This document shows positions 16,078 through 27,085 of a stretch of 60,479 nucleotides of DNA, piece by piece. Below the pieces are notes generated by a model. It saw only the letters and a list, made by a program, of their open reading frames with translations, was not told the origin of the DNA and searched no databases. Origin of the DNA: a virus; the IMG/VR virus record IMGVR_UViG_3300031569_000005, positions 1 to 60,479 of that record, one strand, 5' to 3'. A program made the position numbers and the translations under genes. Numbering within the stretch: the first letter of the stretch is position 1; each line of letters opens with the position of its first letter.

Positions 16078-19000
16078 TTACTGATCTTCTAATGCCTTCA
16101 ATCTATTTTCCAAGTCTTGTATTTTACCTACCAAACTAGCAATAATAGCTCTTTCATCGATATCCACCGGTACCATTCTATCTGATACTGGATCACTATG
16201 ATCACCCTCATCATTCCAATCCATGTCCGGGCCATATGTTGCAAAATGGGCAGACGCAGATGCCGCTTCTTCTGCTATAAATCCTAAGTATTGATTATCG
16301 TCCGCTGACTGTTTATATTCAAAATATTTGGGTTCAAGATTTAAAACATCATTATAAATACTTGATGATGGTGTTAATATATTCTGTTTTGATTTTCTAG
16401 TTGAAGTTGTATAACTTATCTGTCCGGAGGCATATGAATATCTCACATATGCATTACCGGCGACATTTGCCAATCCGGTAGCAAAATATTTACCGGTAGT
16501 AAATACATCGTCTGTTGTGGTGCCTGCTCTATCCGATGTATTTGTGATATAAAGAGCATATCCGGCTGCTGAAGGTGTATTTGGATCTACACCAATATTA
16601 ATTGTACCATTTGTAGTTTGTAACCCACTATAGAAATTATACAATCCCGACGGGCGTGCAGTACCATACCTAAAGTCAAATGATGAGACGCCTAACAATC
16701 TAAAGTCGTTTGCTGATCTTACAAATTTAAATCTATTACCAGACCTTAAGCTCATTACCCTGCCAGGGCTGGTTCCAACACTTCCTACTGGGCTAGGGCC
16801 ATATTGTACACTGCTTATTGTCCTAGTCTCAAATAGTTGATTAAACCAATCATCATCATCTCCCCAAAATCCATATGAATATCCGGAGGAAACGGAGGAA
16901 ACTCCACATGCAAATAATATTCCGTTGCCAACCGCACCTTCAATTGTTACTTCATGTCCGGCATCACCTGGATAGGCATTTGTTGTTGTATATGGAGTAA
17001 GCATCATTCCAATTGGATACTGTGGGGCATACTCAATACGAAGAGACTGTGCTATTTCTCCGCCTAAAGATCCATCTAATACTAGTCTAGTATAATTTAT
17101 TCCGGATACGGCATATGTTTGGTAATAATCAGTATAATTACCACTTTGAATTTTTATCAAATTATATATAAAATAATCTGCTTTTGCATAATCTGACAAT
17201 GTTATATCTGTAGCAGTAACTGCGCCATCTGAATCTACACTAAAGTTACCTGCGTTAATTTCTAATTTGCCGGCGGTATGATTAAATCTCATATAATTAC
17301 CGCCTAGATTTCCAACTGCAAATTTTGCAGCAGGTCCATCCATTAATATACCATTGGTTGAGGTATATGCATTATTTCCACCAATTTTGATTAATCCGGC
17401 ATCCAAATCCATTTTTGTACCAACGGTGTTGGTCAATGTTACTGATTGTATTGCACCAGTACTAATACCTGCTCCTGATATTGTTGTACCTTGTGATACC
17501 TTTCTAACATTCATTGATTTAACATATAGTTTAACCGATGCTGGAATTCCACTCCATTTTAAAACTATAATACTAAAATATTTGGCAGTGGCAGTTGGAA
17601 TATAGTTTGCATTATAATTTACATATGAAGTTGTTATAGGTCCATTTTCTTCAGTTACAGCACCGCCATTATCAAAAGTCCAACCTCCACCAACATAATT
17701 TGCTGCACTAGTGTTTCTGGTATCTTCTACTGTTCCGGCTTCTGAAGCGCCGGCGTTATGACTTATAGTGTCTTGTATTCCTGTGAGTTCTGAATCGTAT
17801 TCATATATTCTAATATACAATCCATTGGCATCATTGGCAGTTGCTTTTAGGGTCAATTTAATTTTATAATTTTGTTGAACTTCTATAGGAAATGCATGAG
17901 AACCTATACCAATTGTATTAACTGAAGCATTAGATAATTCTACTATACTACCATTACCATCACCTAAATCTGTAGATTTAAGATTACTAGTAATAGGATA
18001 TGCATATACAGTTTTCCATCCACCTGGTCTGCCATCTGATGCTAATACATGTCCTGTTGGGTTGCCAAATAATTCCCCGGCTGATGAATTATATCCACCT
18101 TGAACCGTAATTTGACCTTTAACTGCTAATGTAGTTCCATCCCATTCTAATTTAGTATTGGGAGCATCTGTACCACCTAACTTAAATGTTCCATCATTCA
18201 GATTAAATTGTGAACCTGCCGATGTCGTTAGGTTTGTTGATTCTAATATTCCGGTACTAATACCATTACCTGATATTGTTGTTGTGGCTGGCTGGCCATT
18301 AACTGCCCATGATTTGAATTTAAAGTTACTATATCCATTACCGCCGGTCATTCCATACCAAGACGCTCCTAGATGTAAAACAGGATAACTAGCATATCCG
18401 GCAACTGCTCCGGCATAAGTTGGTGCCGTAAAATCACCATTTTTATATGCTGCATACTCAAATCCACCATCCGTTAAAGCTTTAACTCTAAATCTCCATG
18501 AATCTCCAACTATCAAAACACTATTTGCTATGGTTACATATGCCATGGTACCGGATGTATTTTTATAATAAAACTTCAAGTGAGCACCATGGCTATAAAT
18601 CATACCTGCGCCATTGGGATAAAGAGGAGACCCAGGTAACCAAAATCCATACATGGTTAATCCGGAGGTGCTGGTATTCATAACTTCAAAATCCATTATC
18701 AATGTTAATCCATCGGCCTTAGTAAGACCTACATTTGATATGATGCCACCATTCCAATTGGTGGATCCAGCATTCTGTCCAAATTGCATACCGGTTGTAG
18801 TTGCTGACTGTTTTGTATTGTTTAATGTCCATACTCCAGTATCCAATGTCTGACTACCATTCCCGGTAAAGTCATATGCAAAGCTTTGACCTGAAGCAAA
18901 ATCTTCTGGATTGGTTATTGATAAACTACCAGTCATTCCTAATGTTGTTCCATTCCAAGATAATTTAGGTGAACTACCGCCTCCTAATTTAAACGTGCCG

Positions 19001-22000
19001 GCATCTAAATCAAATTCTGATCCTGCCGTAGAACTAAAGTTTGCTGATACTAATTTTCCGGTTGATATTCTGTCTCCGGATATATTGGTTGAACTTGGAG
19101 GACCGGTTGGCATATTAAATAATGCTGCCATATTATTAGCTGTCAATACAGAATTATATATTCTAAATTCTGATATATATCCGGAAAAATCATCTGTTGG
19201 AGCTCCACCGGGGGAGTCAAGTTCTCCACCAAGTATCATTTCATCACAATTTGCAAATTGAGAAGTATTCACATTGGCATTGGTAAAGTTTCCTTGCAAT
19301 TCGCCATCTACATATAATTTTGCTTGTGCCCCATTTTCAGCAACAATACCAACATGTCTCCAAGTGTTGGTAAATTCTTTACTTGATGTTGTTATTTCTC
19401 CGAGATTAACTGCATTTATCATAAGGTATACCTTATTATTGCCTCCATTGTAGTCAATAAAGAAAATATATTTATTTAGCGCGCTATTACCAGAAGCTTG
19501 ATGTATTCCAAATACTGCTTGGCTAGCGGTGGTAGTTTTCTTGATCCAAAATGCTATTGAAATATCCATATTTGCAGTTAAGTCTAATGCAACTTGATCT
19601 AGATGAATTACTGAGTCGGTTCCATCAAATTGAGCTGCTCCCGGGACTGGGCCAGCTGTTGTTCCAGTTACAAATGTTGTTCCACCACTTATACCATCAG
19701 CATCTGCATTACCATTTCTATTATTACCTGAAAAGTCTAGAACTCTGAAATAACCGGTATTAGCCCTTACCTGTCCAGCTAATGGAAAATATGCAAATAG
19801 ATTTGTATCATCGGGCAAATCATTTTCTAATGCAAAATCGCCTGGATTGGTTACTGTTATGTCTCCGTTAACCACTACATTACCGGCGCTGTTAACTGAG
19901 AAGTTATCAGAATTAATTTCTAATTTGCCAGCAGTATAATTAAATCTCATATAATGGCCGCCGGCATTACCAACTGCAAATCTTGCATTCGGCCCATCCA
20001 ATAAAATACCATTACCACTTGCATATGCATTAGTACCACCAATTTTCATAAGGCCGCCATCTAATTGCAATTCAGTACCTTGTCCAGTTGATAAATTATT
20101 TGATTTGATACTACCAGCTTTAATTGCATCACCACTTATTCTGGTCGAGCCTCCTCCATTGTTAATTTCTGTTACTCGTATATAATCAATTAATGTGGTT
20201 GCGACTTGGTTACTTAACCCAGCTATAAACACTGGAGCTAGATAACCATCCATGTTATTACTATGTGCTTTTGCAGGAGATGTAATATCTCGTGCTTCTC
20301 CGCCGGCATTGGACGAAGCCGTACCTTGCAGATACCCCTTCATTATTTTCCAGTCGTCTAATTCAGCTTTAGTTTCTCCGGAAGCTGCTATATAAAGTAC
20401 CGAGCTAAAAGTATCTGCACCGGTGGCATTTGACTTTGTAACACCATCTTTTCGATATCCAGAGAATCCAGCATAAAATAGTGGGTTGCCGTTAGCTTGA
20501 GGTACTTTAGCTCTAATTTCTACTTCATACAAAGATGTTTCATTGAATGGAATTAATTGATTACTAGTACACCACAAATAATCGCTGCCATTATTAGATC
20601 CTACTTGTAAATAGCCTCCTGTAAATTGTCCTGCGTAATCTGTTTTAACAGCTGTATCAGCTAAACCGGTTGCAATATAAGGAAAAAATCCAATGCCGGT
20701 ACCATCTGTTTTTGGTGCATCTGGCTGACTCACAACTGTATTTGAATTGTTTGTATATGCACTCCAATCTTCAAAAAATACCACATTACCTGCTCTTGGC
20801 AATCCTTGAAAATCAACATCTCCTGATATTGTGATATTACCATTAGATCCACTTATGAATTGTGAATTTGTACTACCTAAGAAAAATTTATCAACATCGA
20901 CCCTAGCATTAGATCCACTTATTAATAATGATTTATCTCCATTATTCCATGCAAAATATCCTCCGGATGGAGTTGACGAGCCACTTGCACCGCCTCCTAG
21001 ATAAAAACTTCCTCCAGCATCTAAGAATGATGTAAAATCTCCTAATGTAGCATTTCTATATGGAGCATCTCCTGCACTAATAGGTCCATGAAAACCAAAT
21101 ACATTGGATGTCATTAATAAACCTGAAGATAATCCGCCTTCTGTATTAATTTGTGATAATGATCCAGATAGAAAACTAAAACTAGGTCCTGTTGCTCCTG
21201 CTGCTCCTGCTGCTCCCGGTTGACCTGCAGCGCCGGCGTCAGCTCTACTAAATGAATATGTCTTTGTAAGTGTAGCACCTCCCTGCGCATTATCAATAAT
21301 TGTAATTACAGCTGTTCCAGTATCTGCAGATACTCCAGTAGGGATAAACTTTCTTTGATTGCTTACTATATTATTTGATAATGTAATACCTGTTTGTGTT
21401 TTTGATGTTCTGTAAGTGTTAGTACCATATGGTGCTGAAGCGTCTAATGTGTATTGAGTAGTTCCTTTGAATACTCTAACCTCAGTTGCGCCGGCTGCCA
21501 AATCATTACTACTTACATTTCCACTGGCATCGGCCGGGAATGTATGAGATTCATTTGTTAAGAATACGGTATATGCATCTGCCCCTGCCGCTCCTGGAGC
21601 TCCAGCTGTTCCATCAGTTCCGGAAGATCCTCCTTGAACTTTAAATATTGTTGTAGAATCTGTTAATCCATCTTTAGTAACACTTATTGTTAACGGTAAA
21701 TTTGTTTTTTGGCCTTGAAGGCCACCATCTGTTGTTTCTGCACCATATGATAACGACCCAGACGATATACCACTATATAAATTATTTGATACAGTTACAC
21801 TTCCAGATGCAACCTTGAATCCAGTAATTGTAGTACTTCCGGAAATAATTGTAATATCACTAGGAGTTATTACACCACTTAAATTTTGTTGTGCTATATT
21901 AACTGTTATAGCTGTAGGCGATGCTACATTTGACGATGCTGATGCAAATGAAAATATCTGAGAATCTGTAGTTAATATTAATGATTTTGCAGTATTTGAA

Positions 22001-25000
22001 GCAGTTGCCTCATTTATCGCATCTTGAACATTTTCGCCCGATTCTAATCTTAATTGTCCTCTAACTACTAATGCAGACCCATCCCATGTTAATTTATTAC
22101 CTAATGAAAAATTAGATCCAGAATCAACATAAAATCCAGTATTGGAATTGGCATGAACTCCATTTCCGATAAACAATTTACTAGACTCCATTTTTATGCC
22201 GGCAATAGAACCTGTATTAGCTATTATACCTCCTTGAAGAAATACATTGGTAGTTGCTAATCCAAATCCTGGAGAAGAACTTCCAAATACATATTTTGAA
22301 TTTGCTAATCCTTTAAGGTCTCCTAATCTTACTTTCAAGTCTACATCATAAACTCCAGATCCGGTTCTTTCAACTATATCCATATATGGAGTTGCTTGGT
22401 TGTTTGGATTTGCATTTAATCTAATATATCCCGTACCTATTTTCCCTGTTGATACAATAACTTGAGATCCACTATAAGATTGTGCACCACCTGGAGTGTC
22501 TCCTAATGATGCTGATGGCCCGACTGGGAATGAATCTCCATATCCTCTAGTAAGGAATAATTCTCCTGAAAGATCTGTTTCGCTTCCTTGGTTATTTCTA
22601 GATGCAGATATTACTTTTACATATTCAGTACTAAATCCAGTATTAGATACTTTCTTTAAAGATAAAATTTCATCTGTAGAAAATCCTGAAACATTAACAA
22701 CTGACATTGTTGCATCTGTAGCAAAATAATTTCCTGATGGTCTAGCAGCTGATGATGTTAATGCTGTGGAATTTGCTACATATAATTGACCACCAACCGC
22801 ATTAACTGTTTCTTTTTCAAATACTGCAGTTGATAATGTTCCTCTAATTTTTGCATTTTCAAATTCAGCAAATCCATTAAAGTCTGCGGATATTTTCCAT
22901 CCTTTCAAATCAGATGCATAATCTGATGTTTGTATACTTCCTGCCGAATCTATTACTATATTACTACCGGTAATTTTAGTAGAACTTATACCAAAGCCTC
23001 CTATAACTCCTTCGGTAGCTTTTAATCGACCAGCTAAATCGACGTTGAATGGCGCATCTGCAAACGTTGCATGTCCAAGTTGAATTCCCTCATCCCCATC
23101 TGCAATAAAAATGCTATTGCCAGATCCTAAAGTTATTCTTTTACCGGACGGATTCAATTCAAAATTAGTTGCTGTAAGTGTATTTGCGCCTAATGTAAAT
23201 CCGCCTATTGTTCCCGATGTGGCTTTTAATACACCGGCATTAGTTACACTAAATGGAGCACTTGAAAATGTTTCATTACCCATCTGAATTCCGGTCTGTG
23301 GAATTAATGCTATAAAGGTATTGCCTGAACCGCCACTTAATTGACCCGGTGTCATTGTAAAGCCGCCTATTTTACCACCAATAAATAATGCTTTAGATCC
23401 AGTTACTTGGCCACTAGCTTTTAATATTAAGTCATTGGTAGTAGAATTGATTTGTGTACTTGATAATTGGAATCCTCCAATTGTTCCCCCATCAAACTGT
23501 ACTTTTGATCCTGTTACTTGGCCAGATGCTTTTAATCTTAGATTATGTACATTTCCATCTAATGGAGATTTAATTTCTTCTGTGTTAACTACAAATCCTG
23601 CTATAGATGCAGATGCAAATTTTGCAAACCCGAATTGATCTATGGAAGATGATGCATTTGCTTGAGTGGATGCCTGGCCATTAATTAATGCTGGCGTAAA
23701 TATTTGATTTGCTGTTACTGAACCTTCTATTACTACTCCGCCAGTAATTCTTCCACCTGATAATAAAACTTTTGATCCTGTTATTTCTCCCGTATCCTTT
23801 AAAACTAAACTTGCTAAATCACTTGATTTAATTGCTGCACTATCTATTGTAAATCCAGCAATTTTTGAAGTTCCATTACCATCTAATTCAACAGCGTAAT
23901 TTCCAGATCCATCTCCAGAGAATCCAGCTGTGCCTGAACTAGATATAAATGATCTTGCATTGGCTTTAGTTGTTCCGGCTGGTGTAAATATTTCGTCTAC
24001 AGACAGATCTCCTTTTACAACTAAATTAGTGCCATCATATTGCACATATTGATTAGTTGCTTTATCACCAAACAATACTTTGGAAGCTGATATCTGTCCG
24101 CTCGACTTAAGTTGAACTGCTCCGGTACTGGATTTTATAGTAGTTGTATCAATTTCAAATCCTGCAATCTTTGATGTTCCGTTTCCATTTAATTCAACAG
24201 CATAATTTCCAGCTGTGTCTCCAGAAAATCCCGCTTCGCCCGAACTAGATATATATGATCTTGCATTGGCTTTAGTTGTTCCAGCTGGAGTAAATAATTG
24301 ATTTACGGATAGGTCTGCATTTATTATAGCATCTGCGCCAATTATTAATTTATTCTCTTGGGGATCTAAATGAAATATAGATGAACTAATTTCTATATTT
24401 CCTCCTGAACCACTTATAAATTGTGTATTAGTTGTTCCTATAAAAAACTTTTCTGCTTTTATATCAACAGATCCACCGTTTTGTGTTGTAAATATAAAAT
24501 GACTATTATCATTATCTCCAACCAATTGCATTCCAACGCCTTCATAAGTATCAACGCCTAAAGTCATGCTATTAGATCCGGAGTAAATTAAGAATCCACC
24601 AGGTGATGTTCCGGTTTTAGTATTTGTAAATCCATCATATCCTATAGATCTAATAAATCCGGAGCTAACTCCCGCTAATTCTATTCCAGAGTTAATAGTA
24701 TTACCTATATAAACAGATCCTGTTAATAAGTTATCAGTACCTTCAATATATGTATTATCACCATCAAATACTGCTCCATATGCAAATGTTTCTAAATCTG
24801 CTTTACTGCCTACAGTATCAAAATATAAAAATTTAAATGTTAACGGAGTATTCATGTGCTCAGTCGGAATACGTTTTGCAACTCTTACATAGTTTGGACT
24901 AAATCCCGTTTCTTTATCTGCTAATATTTGTATATCAGAAATAATAAATCTACCCATACGAGTTACAAATTTCAAATCTAATGGGTCATTTGTGTTAGAT

Positions 25001-27051
25001 GTAAATTGAAATTGTACATTTGTAATTATGCTAGGCGTCGTATCTGTAAATATAGTTCCTATACGTGATCCTAGAGGGCCTTGATCTCTGTAAATATTAG
25101 TTAATGTATTTTTCCATAACGGATGAATAGATGGATTGCCTATTAGTATTTCTGAAATTGGACTATCTTGTGTTATATCGCCATTAACATATATATCTAG
25201 CCTAGGAGTTTTTAGTCTAGGATCTCTTGCAGAATATAATCCGATATCCGGATGGGTTGCAATTTTAAATGATACAACGTATGTTGTATCTGTATAAAGA
25301 TTGGGTCTATATTCAGGTATTATTTCAAGTGCTGCTCCTGAGTTATTAAAAGCTGTATATTGGTTAGTGACAGTACTAGACCAATTTACATCCATATCTA
25401 TACCACCCATTAATGTATCAGTGTCATATCTTGGCGTTATTGATGCAATTCTAGGGTTTAGAGTAGATGGACTTTTTTTACTGGCAGACCAATAATTGTT
25501 AATTTCTTCTAAAGATTCTAATGTTCCAAAATTTTCATAAAATGAGCCGACAACAACATTTGTTTCAAATGCATTTTCGTCAATTAATATGTTTTGCTGT
25601 TCTAATATAGTATCTCCAAGATCTTGAAAATCTCCAAATTGTCCGGATGGTTTATATAATGTTTTAACTCTATATACATCTCCTGTTTTTGGTTCTGTAT
25701 CTGCAATAATAATATCAGCAAAACTAGATGAATTTTCGGTAAAAATTACTTCAGAAGGTTTTATAAAACTTGCGGTAACATTTGTTGCTGTAAATGAAGT
25801 AATAACTAATGTTGTTGACTGAAACACTTTAGATGTAGCAGTTTCGTTCGATACTCTGCTATCACTACTTGGATTCGGTGCTTTAGAATTAGCTATTAGT
25901 ATCGGTACTTGAAATGCTCCAAATGTATTTTCTGCATCATGTTTAAATCCAGATATTTGAGATAGCTTTCCACTCGTGGAGCTAAGCACAGTTCGGAGAT
26001 TAAATACATATGAGCCACTTAATTCAATATCAGCTGCCGAGCCAAGTTGTGCAACTGCTTCATTTTCTTGAGATCGTGGAAGTGCTCTGCCATGGACATC
26101 TGTTTTTGTTCCCGCAGGTGCTGATATTATCGGATGTACTACCTTGATATCAAATGTCTCCATTGATCTAGATAAAGGGAAGTTTGTAGTTCTAAATATC
26201 GACTCTCCGGATACTGTCACAACTGTATCGGATACTGTTGTTTTGCCCGCGGAAGAATCTAACTGACCTTTTACAGCATTTGTTCTTAGAACAGAGGTTC
26301 CAACAGATTTGTTCGGAGAATTTCTAGATGTCTGTCCTTGAGTCACTGGTGGATTCGACGGCCCGGCAACCGCGGCTGCTGCAGATGCTCCTCTTAATAC
26401 AGGCGCTTCTATTGCCGGTGCTGTTGTATTCGATACTGGTGACTGACTAGTTATTGTTACTGAACTATTAGAAGTAGATACTTCAGTAAAAACATTAAAT
26501 AATTCGAGTGGTTGTCTGTAAGGCTGAACAATTTCTGTTATGGTAACTGATGGCTGTTTTGTAAAAATAAGTTCAGTGGTATTTGTACTACTCGGCGATA
26601 CTATTACTTCTCGTTGCCATAATACATTAGGTATATTATAAAAGTTTGGATCTGCAGGATCGTTACTAAATGGTATTGATTGGCCGGGTCTGTAAACACC
26701 GGTTTCAATTATAGATCTTTCTAATCTTGCTGCAACATTAACTGTAGCAACTCCTGGACATGTTTCTGGATATATGTATACTGCAACAACTCTTGTTCCA
26801 TCTTTTTCTAAATAATTTAATGGTTCGTAGTATATTGGATCTCCATTATAATCTACAATATCTATATATACTTTACAGTTATCAACGAATCGAACATTCT
26901 GCATACGAATTTTAAATAAATTCTTGCCGGCTGTAAGTTTATCCGGAAAATCTACTATTCCAAATAACCTATTAGATGTGGGCGATCGATCAATATAATC
27001 GTATTCAAATTTTTCTAAATTAAATAATTCTGCTTTTTTACGTATCGACAC
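16078..27051 (-). CDS. Giant tail fibre with LamG and C-terminal S74 chaperone domains
   Basis: A receptor-binding or side-fibre protein of 3657 residues. An N-terminal ~800-residue region of beta domains is followed by a long shaft of near-repeats (FTPAGTTKANARS and NGNGTSKIAGF modules, then several VTGSK/GGF units). Two collagen-like runs follow (GTDGTAGAPGAAGADAY and AGAAGQPGAAGAAGATGP). A LamG-type lectin fold and four repeats of the LDAGTFKLGG/MKIGG type come next. The C-terminus is a peptidase S74 intramolecular chaperone with STRKSKQNI (Ser3550 aligned to the SDxRLK motif) and a final coiled coil. The start is GTG, supported by TAGGAG seven bases upstream. Host specificity is inferred. 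Confidence 0.93.
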   Translation of the reverse strand: MSIRKKAELFNLEKFEYDYIDRSPTSNRLFGIVDFPDKLTAGKNLFKIRMQNVRFVDNCKVYIDIVDYNGDPIYYEPLNYLEKDGTRVVAVYIYPETCPGVATVNVAARLERSIIETGVYRPGQSIPFSNDPADPNFYNIPNVLWQREVIVSPSSTNTTELIFTKQPSVTITEIVQPYRQPLELFNVFTEVSTSNSSVTITSQSPVSNTTAPAIEAPVLRGASAAAAVAGPSNPPVTQGQTSRNSPNKSVGTSVLRTNAVKGQLDSSAGKTTVSDTVVTVSGESIFRTTNFPLSRSMETFDIKVVHPIISAPAGTKTDVHGRALPRSQENEAVAQLGSAADIELSGSYVFNLRTVLSSTSGKLSQISGFKHDAENTFGAFQVPILIANSKAPNPSSDSRVSNETATSKVFQSTTLVITSFTATNVTASFIKPSEVIFTENSSSFADIIIADTEPKTGDVYRVKTLYKPSGQFGDFQDLGDTILEQQNILIDENAFETNVVVGSFYENFGTLESLEEINNYWSASKKSPSTLNPRIASITPRYDTDTLMGGIDMDVNWSSTVTNQYTAFNNSGAALEIIPEYRPNLYTDTTYVVSFKIATHPDIGLYSARDPRLKTPRLDIYVNGDITQDSPISEILIGNPSIHPLWKNTLTNIYRDQGPLGSRIGTIFTDTTPSIITNVQFQFTSNTNDPLDLKFVTRMGRFIISDIQILADKETGFSPNYVRVAKRIPTEHMNTPLTFKFLYFDTVGSKADLETFAYGAVFDGDNTYIEGTDNLLTGSVYIGNTINSGIELAGVSSGFIRSIGYDGFTNTKTGTSPGGFLIYSGSNSMTLGVDTYEGVGMQLVGDNDNSHFIFTTQNGGSVDIKAEKFFIGTTNTQFISGSGGNIEISSSIFHLDPQENKLIIGADAIINADLSVNQLFTPAGTTKANARSYISSSGEAGFSGDTAGNYAVELNGNGTSKIAGFEIDTTTIKSSTGAVQLKSSGQISASKVLFGDKATNQYVQYDGTNLVVKGDLSVDEIFTPAGTTKANARSFISSSGTAGFSGDGSGNYAVELDGNGTSKIAGFTIDSAAIKSSDLASLVLKDTGEITGSKVLLSGGRITGGVVIEGSVTANQIFTPALINGQASTQANASSSIDQFGFAKFASASIAGFVVNTEEIKSPLDGNVHNLRLKASGQVTGSKVQFDGGTIGGFQLSSTQINSTTNDLILKASGQVTGSKALFIGGKIGGFTMTPGQLSGGSGNTFIALIPQTGIQMGNETFSSAPFSVTNAGVLKATSGTIGGFTLGANTLTATNFELNPSGKRITLGSGNSIFIADGDEGIQLGHATFADAPFNVDLAGRLKATEGVIGGFGISSTKITGSNIVIDSAGSIQTSDYASDLKGWKISADFNGFAEFENAKIRGTLSTAVFEKETVNAVGGQLYVANSTALTSSAARPSGNYFATDATMSVVNVSGFSTDEILSLKKVSNTGFSTEYVKVISASRNNQGSETDLSGELFLTRGYGDSFPVGPSASLGDTPGGAQSYSGSQVIVSTGKIGTGYIRLNANPNNQATPYMDIVERTGSGVYDVDLKVRLGDLKGLANSKYVFGSSSPGFGLATTNVFLQGGIIANTGSIAGIKMESSKLFIGNGVHANSNTGFYVDSGSNFSLGNKLTWDGSALVVRGQLRLESGENVQDAINEATASNTAKSLILTTDSQIFSFASASSNVASPTAITVNIAQQNLSGVITPSDITIISGSTTITGFKVASGSVTVSNNLYSGISSGSLSYGAETTDGGLQGQKTNLPLTISVTKDGLTDSTTIFKVQGGSSGTDGTAGAPGAAGADAYTVFLTNESHTFPADASGNVSSNDLAAGATEVRVFKGTTQYTLDASAPYGTNTYRTSKTQTGITLSNNIVSNQRKFIPTGVSADTGTAVITIIDNAQGGATLTKTYSFSRADAGAAGQPGAAGAAGATGPSFSFLSGSLSQINTEGGLSSGLLMTSNVFGFHGPISAGDAPYRNATLGDFTSFLDAGGSFYLGGGASGSSTPSGGYFAWNNGDKSLLISGSNARVDVDKFFLGSTNSQFISGSNGNITISGDVDFQGLPRAGNVVFFEDWSAYTNNSNTVVSQPDAPKTDGTGIGFFPYIATGLADTAVKTDYAGQFTGGYLQVGSNNGSDYLWCTSNQLIPFNETSLYEVEIRAKVPQANGNPLFYAGFSGYRKDGVTKSNATGADTFSSVLYIAASGETKAELDDWKIMKGYLQGTASSNAGGEARDITSPAKAHSNNMDGYLAPVFIAGLSNQVATTLIDYIRVTEINNGGGSTRISGDAIKAGSIKSNNLSTGQGTELQLDGGLMKIGGTNAYASGNGILLDGPNARFAVGNAGGHYMRFNYTAGKLEINSDNFSVNSAGNVVVNGDITVTNPGDFALENDLPDDTNLFAYFPLAGQVRANTGYFRVLDFSGNNRNGNADADGISGGTTFVTGTTAGPVPGAAQFDGTDSVIHLDQVALDLTANMDISIAFWIKKTTTASQAVFGIHQASGNSALNKYIFFIDYNGGNNKVYLMINAVNLGEITTSSKEFTNTWRHVGIVAENGAQAKLYVDGELQGNFTNANVNTSQFANCDEMILGGELDSPGGAPTDDFSGYISEFRIYNSVLTANNMAALFNMPTGPPSSTNISGDRISTGKLVSANFSSTAGSEFDLDAGTFKLGGGSSPKLSWNGTTLGMTGSLSITNPEDFASGQSFAYDFTGNGSQTLDTGVWTLNNTKQSATTTGMQFGQNAGSTNWNGGIISNVGLTKADGLTLIMDFEVMNTSTSGLTMYGFWLPGSPLYPNGAGMIYSHGAHLKFYYKNTSGTMAYVTIANSVLIVGDSWRFRVKALTDGGFEYAAYKNGDFTAPTYAGAVAGYASYPVLHLGASWYGMTGGNGYSNFKFKSWAVNGQPATTTISGNGISTGILESTNLTTSAGSQFNLNDGTFKLGGTDAPNTKLEWDGTTLAVKGQITVQGGYNSSAGELFGNPTGHVLASDGRPGGWKTVYAYPITSNLKSTDLGDGNGSIVELSNASVNTIGIGSHAFPIEVQQNYKIKLTLKATANDANGLYIRIYEYDSELTGIQDTISHNAGASEAGTVEDTRNTSAANYVGGGWTFDNGGAVTEENGPITTSYVNYNANYIPTATAKYFSIIVLKWSGIPASVKLYVKSMNVRKVSQGTTISGAGISTGAIQSVTLTNTVGTKMDLDAGLIKIGGNNAYTSTNGILMDGPAAKFAVGNLGGNYMRFNHTAGKLEINAGNFSVDSDGAVTATDITLSDYAKADYFIYNLIKIQSGNYTDYYQTYAVSGINYTRLVLDGSLGGEIAQSLRIEYAPQYPIGMMLTPYTTTNAYPGDAGHEVTIEGAVGNGILFACGVSSVSSGYSYGFWGDDDDWFNQLFETRTISSVQYGPSPVGSVGTSPGRVMSLRSGNRFKFVRSANDFRLLGVSSFDFRYGTARPSGLYNFYSGLQTTNGTINIGVDPNTPSAAGYALYITNTSDRAGTTTDDVFTTGKYFATGLANVAGNAYVRYSYASGQISYTTSTRKSKQNILTPSSSIYNDVLNLEPKYFEYKQSADDNQYLGFIAEEAASASAHFATYGPDMDWNDEGDHSDPVSDRMVPVDIDERAIIASLVGKIQDLENRLKALEDQ

Positions 27052-27076
27052 TAGTGTCTCCTATATAATTCTTTTA

Positions 27077-27085
27077 TATAAATAT
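27077..27085 (-). promoter_or_regulatory. Candidate late promoter element for the giant fibre
   Basis: Sense ATATTTATA followed by TAAAAGAATT, 25 bases before the GTG start at 27051 and touching the stop of the Mre11-Rad50 fusion. Confidence 0.5.
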
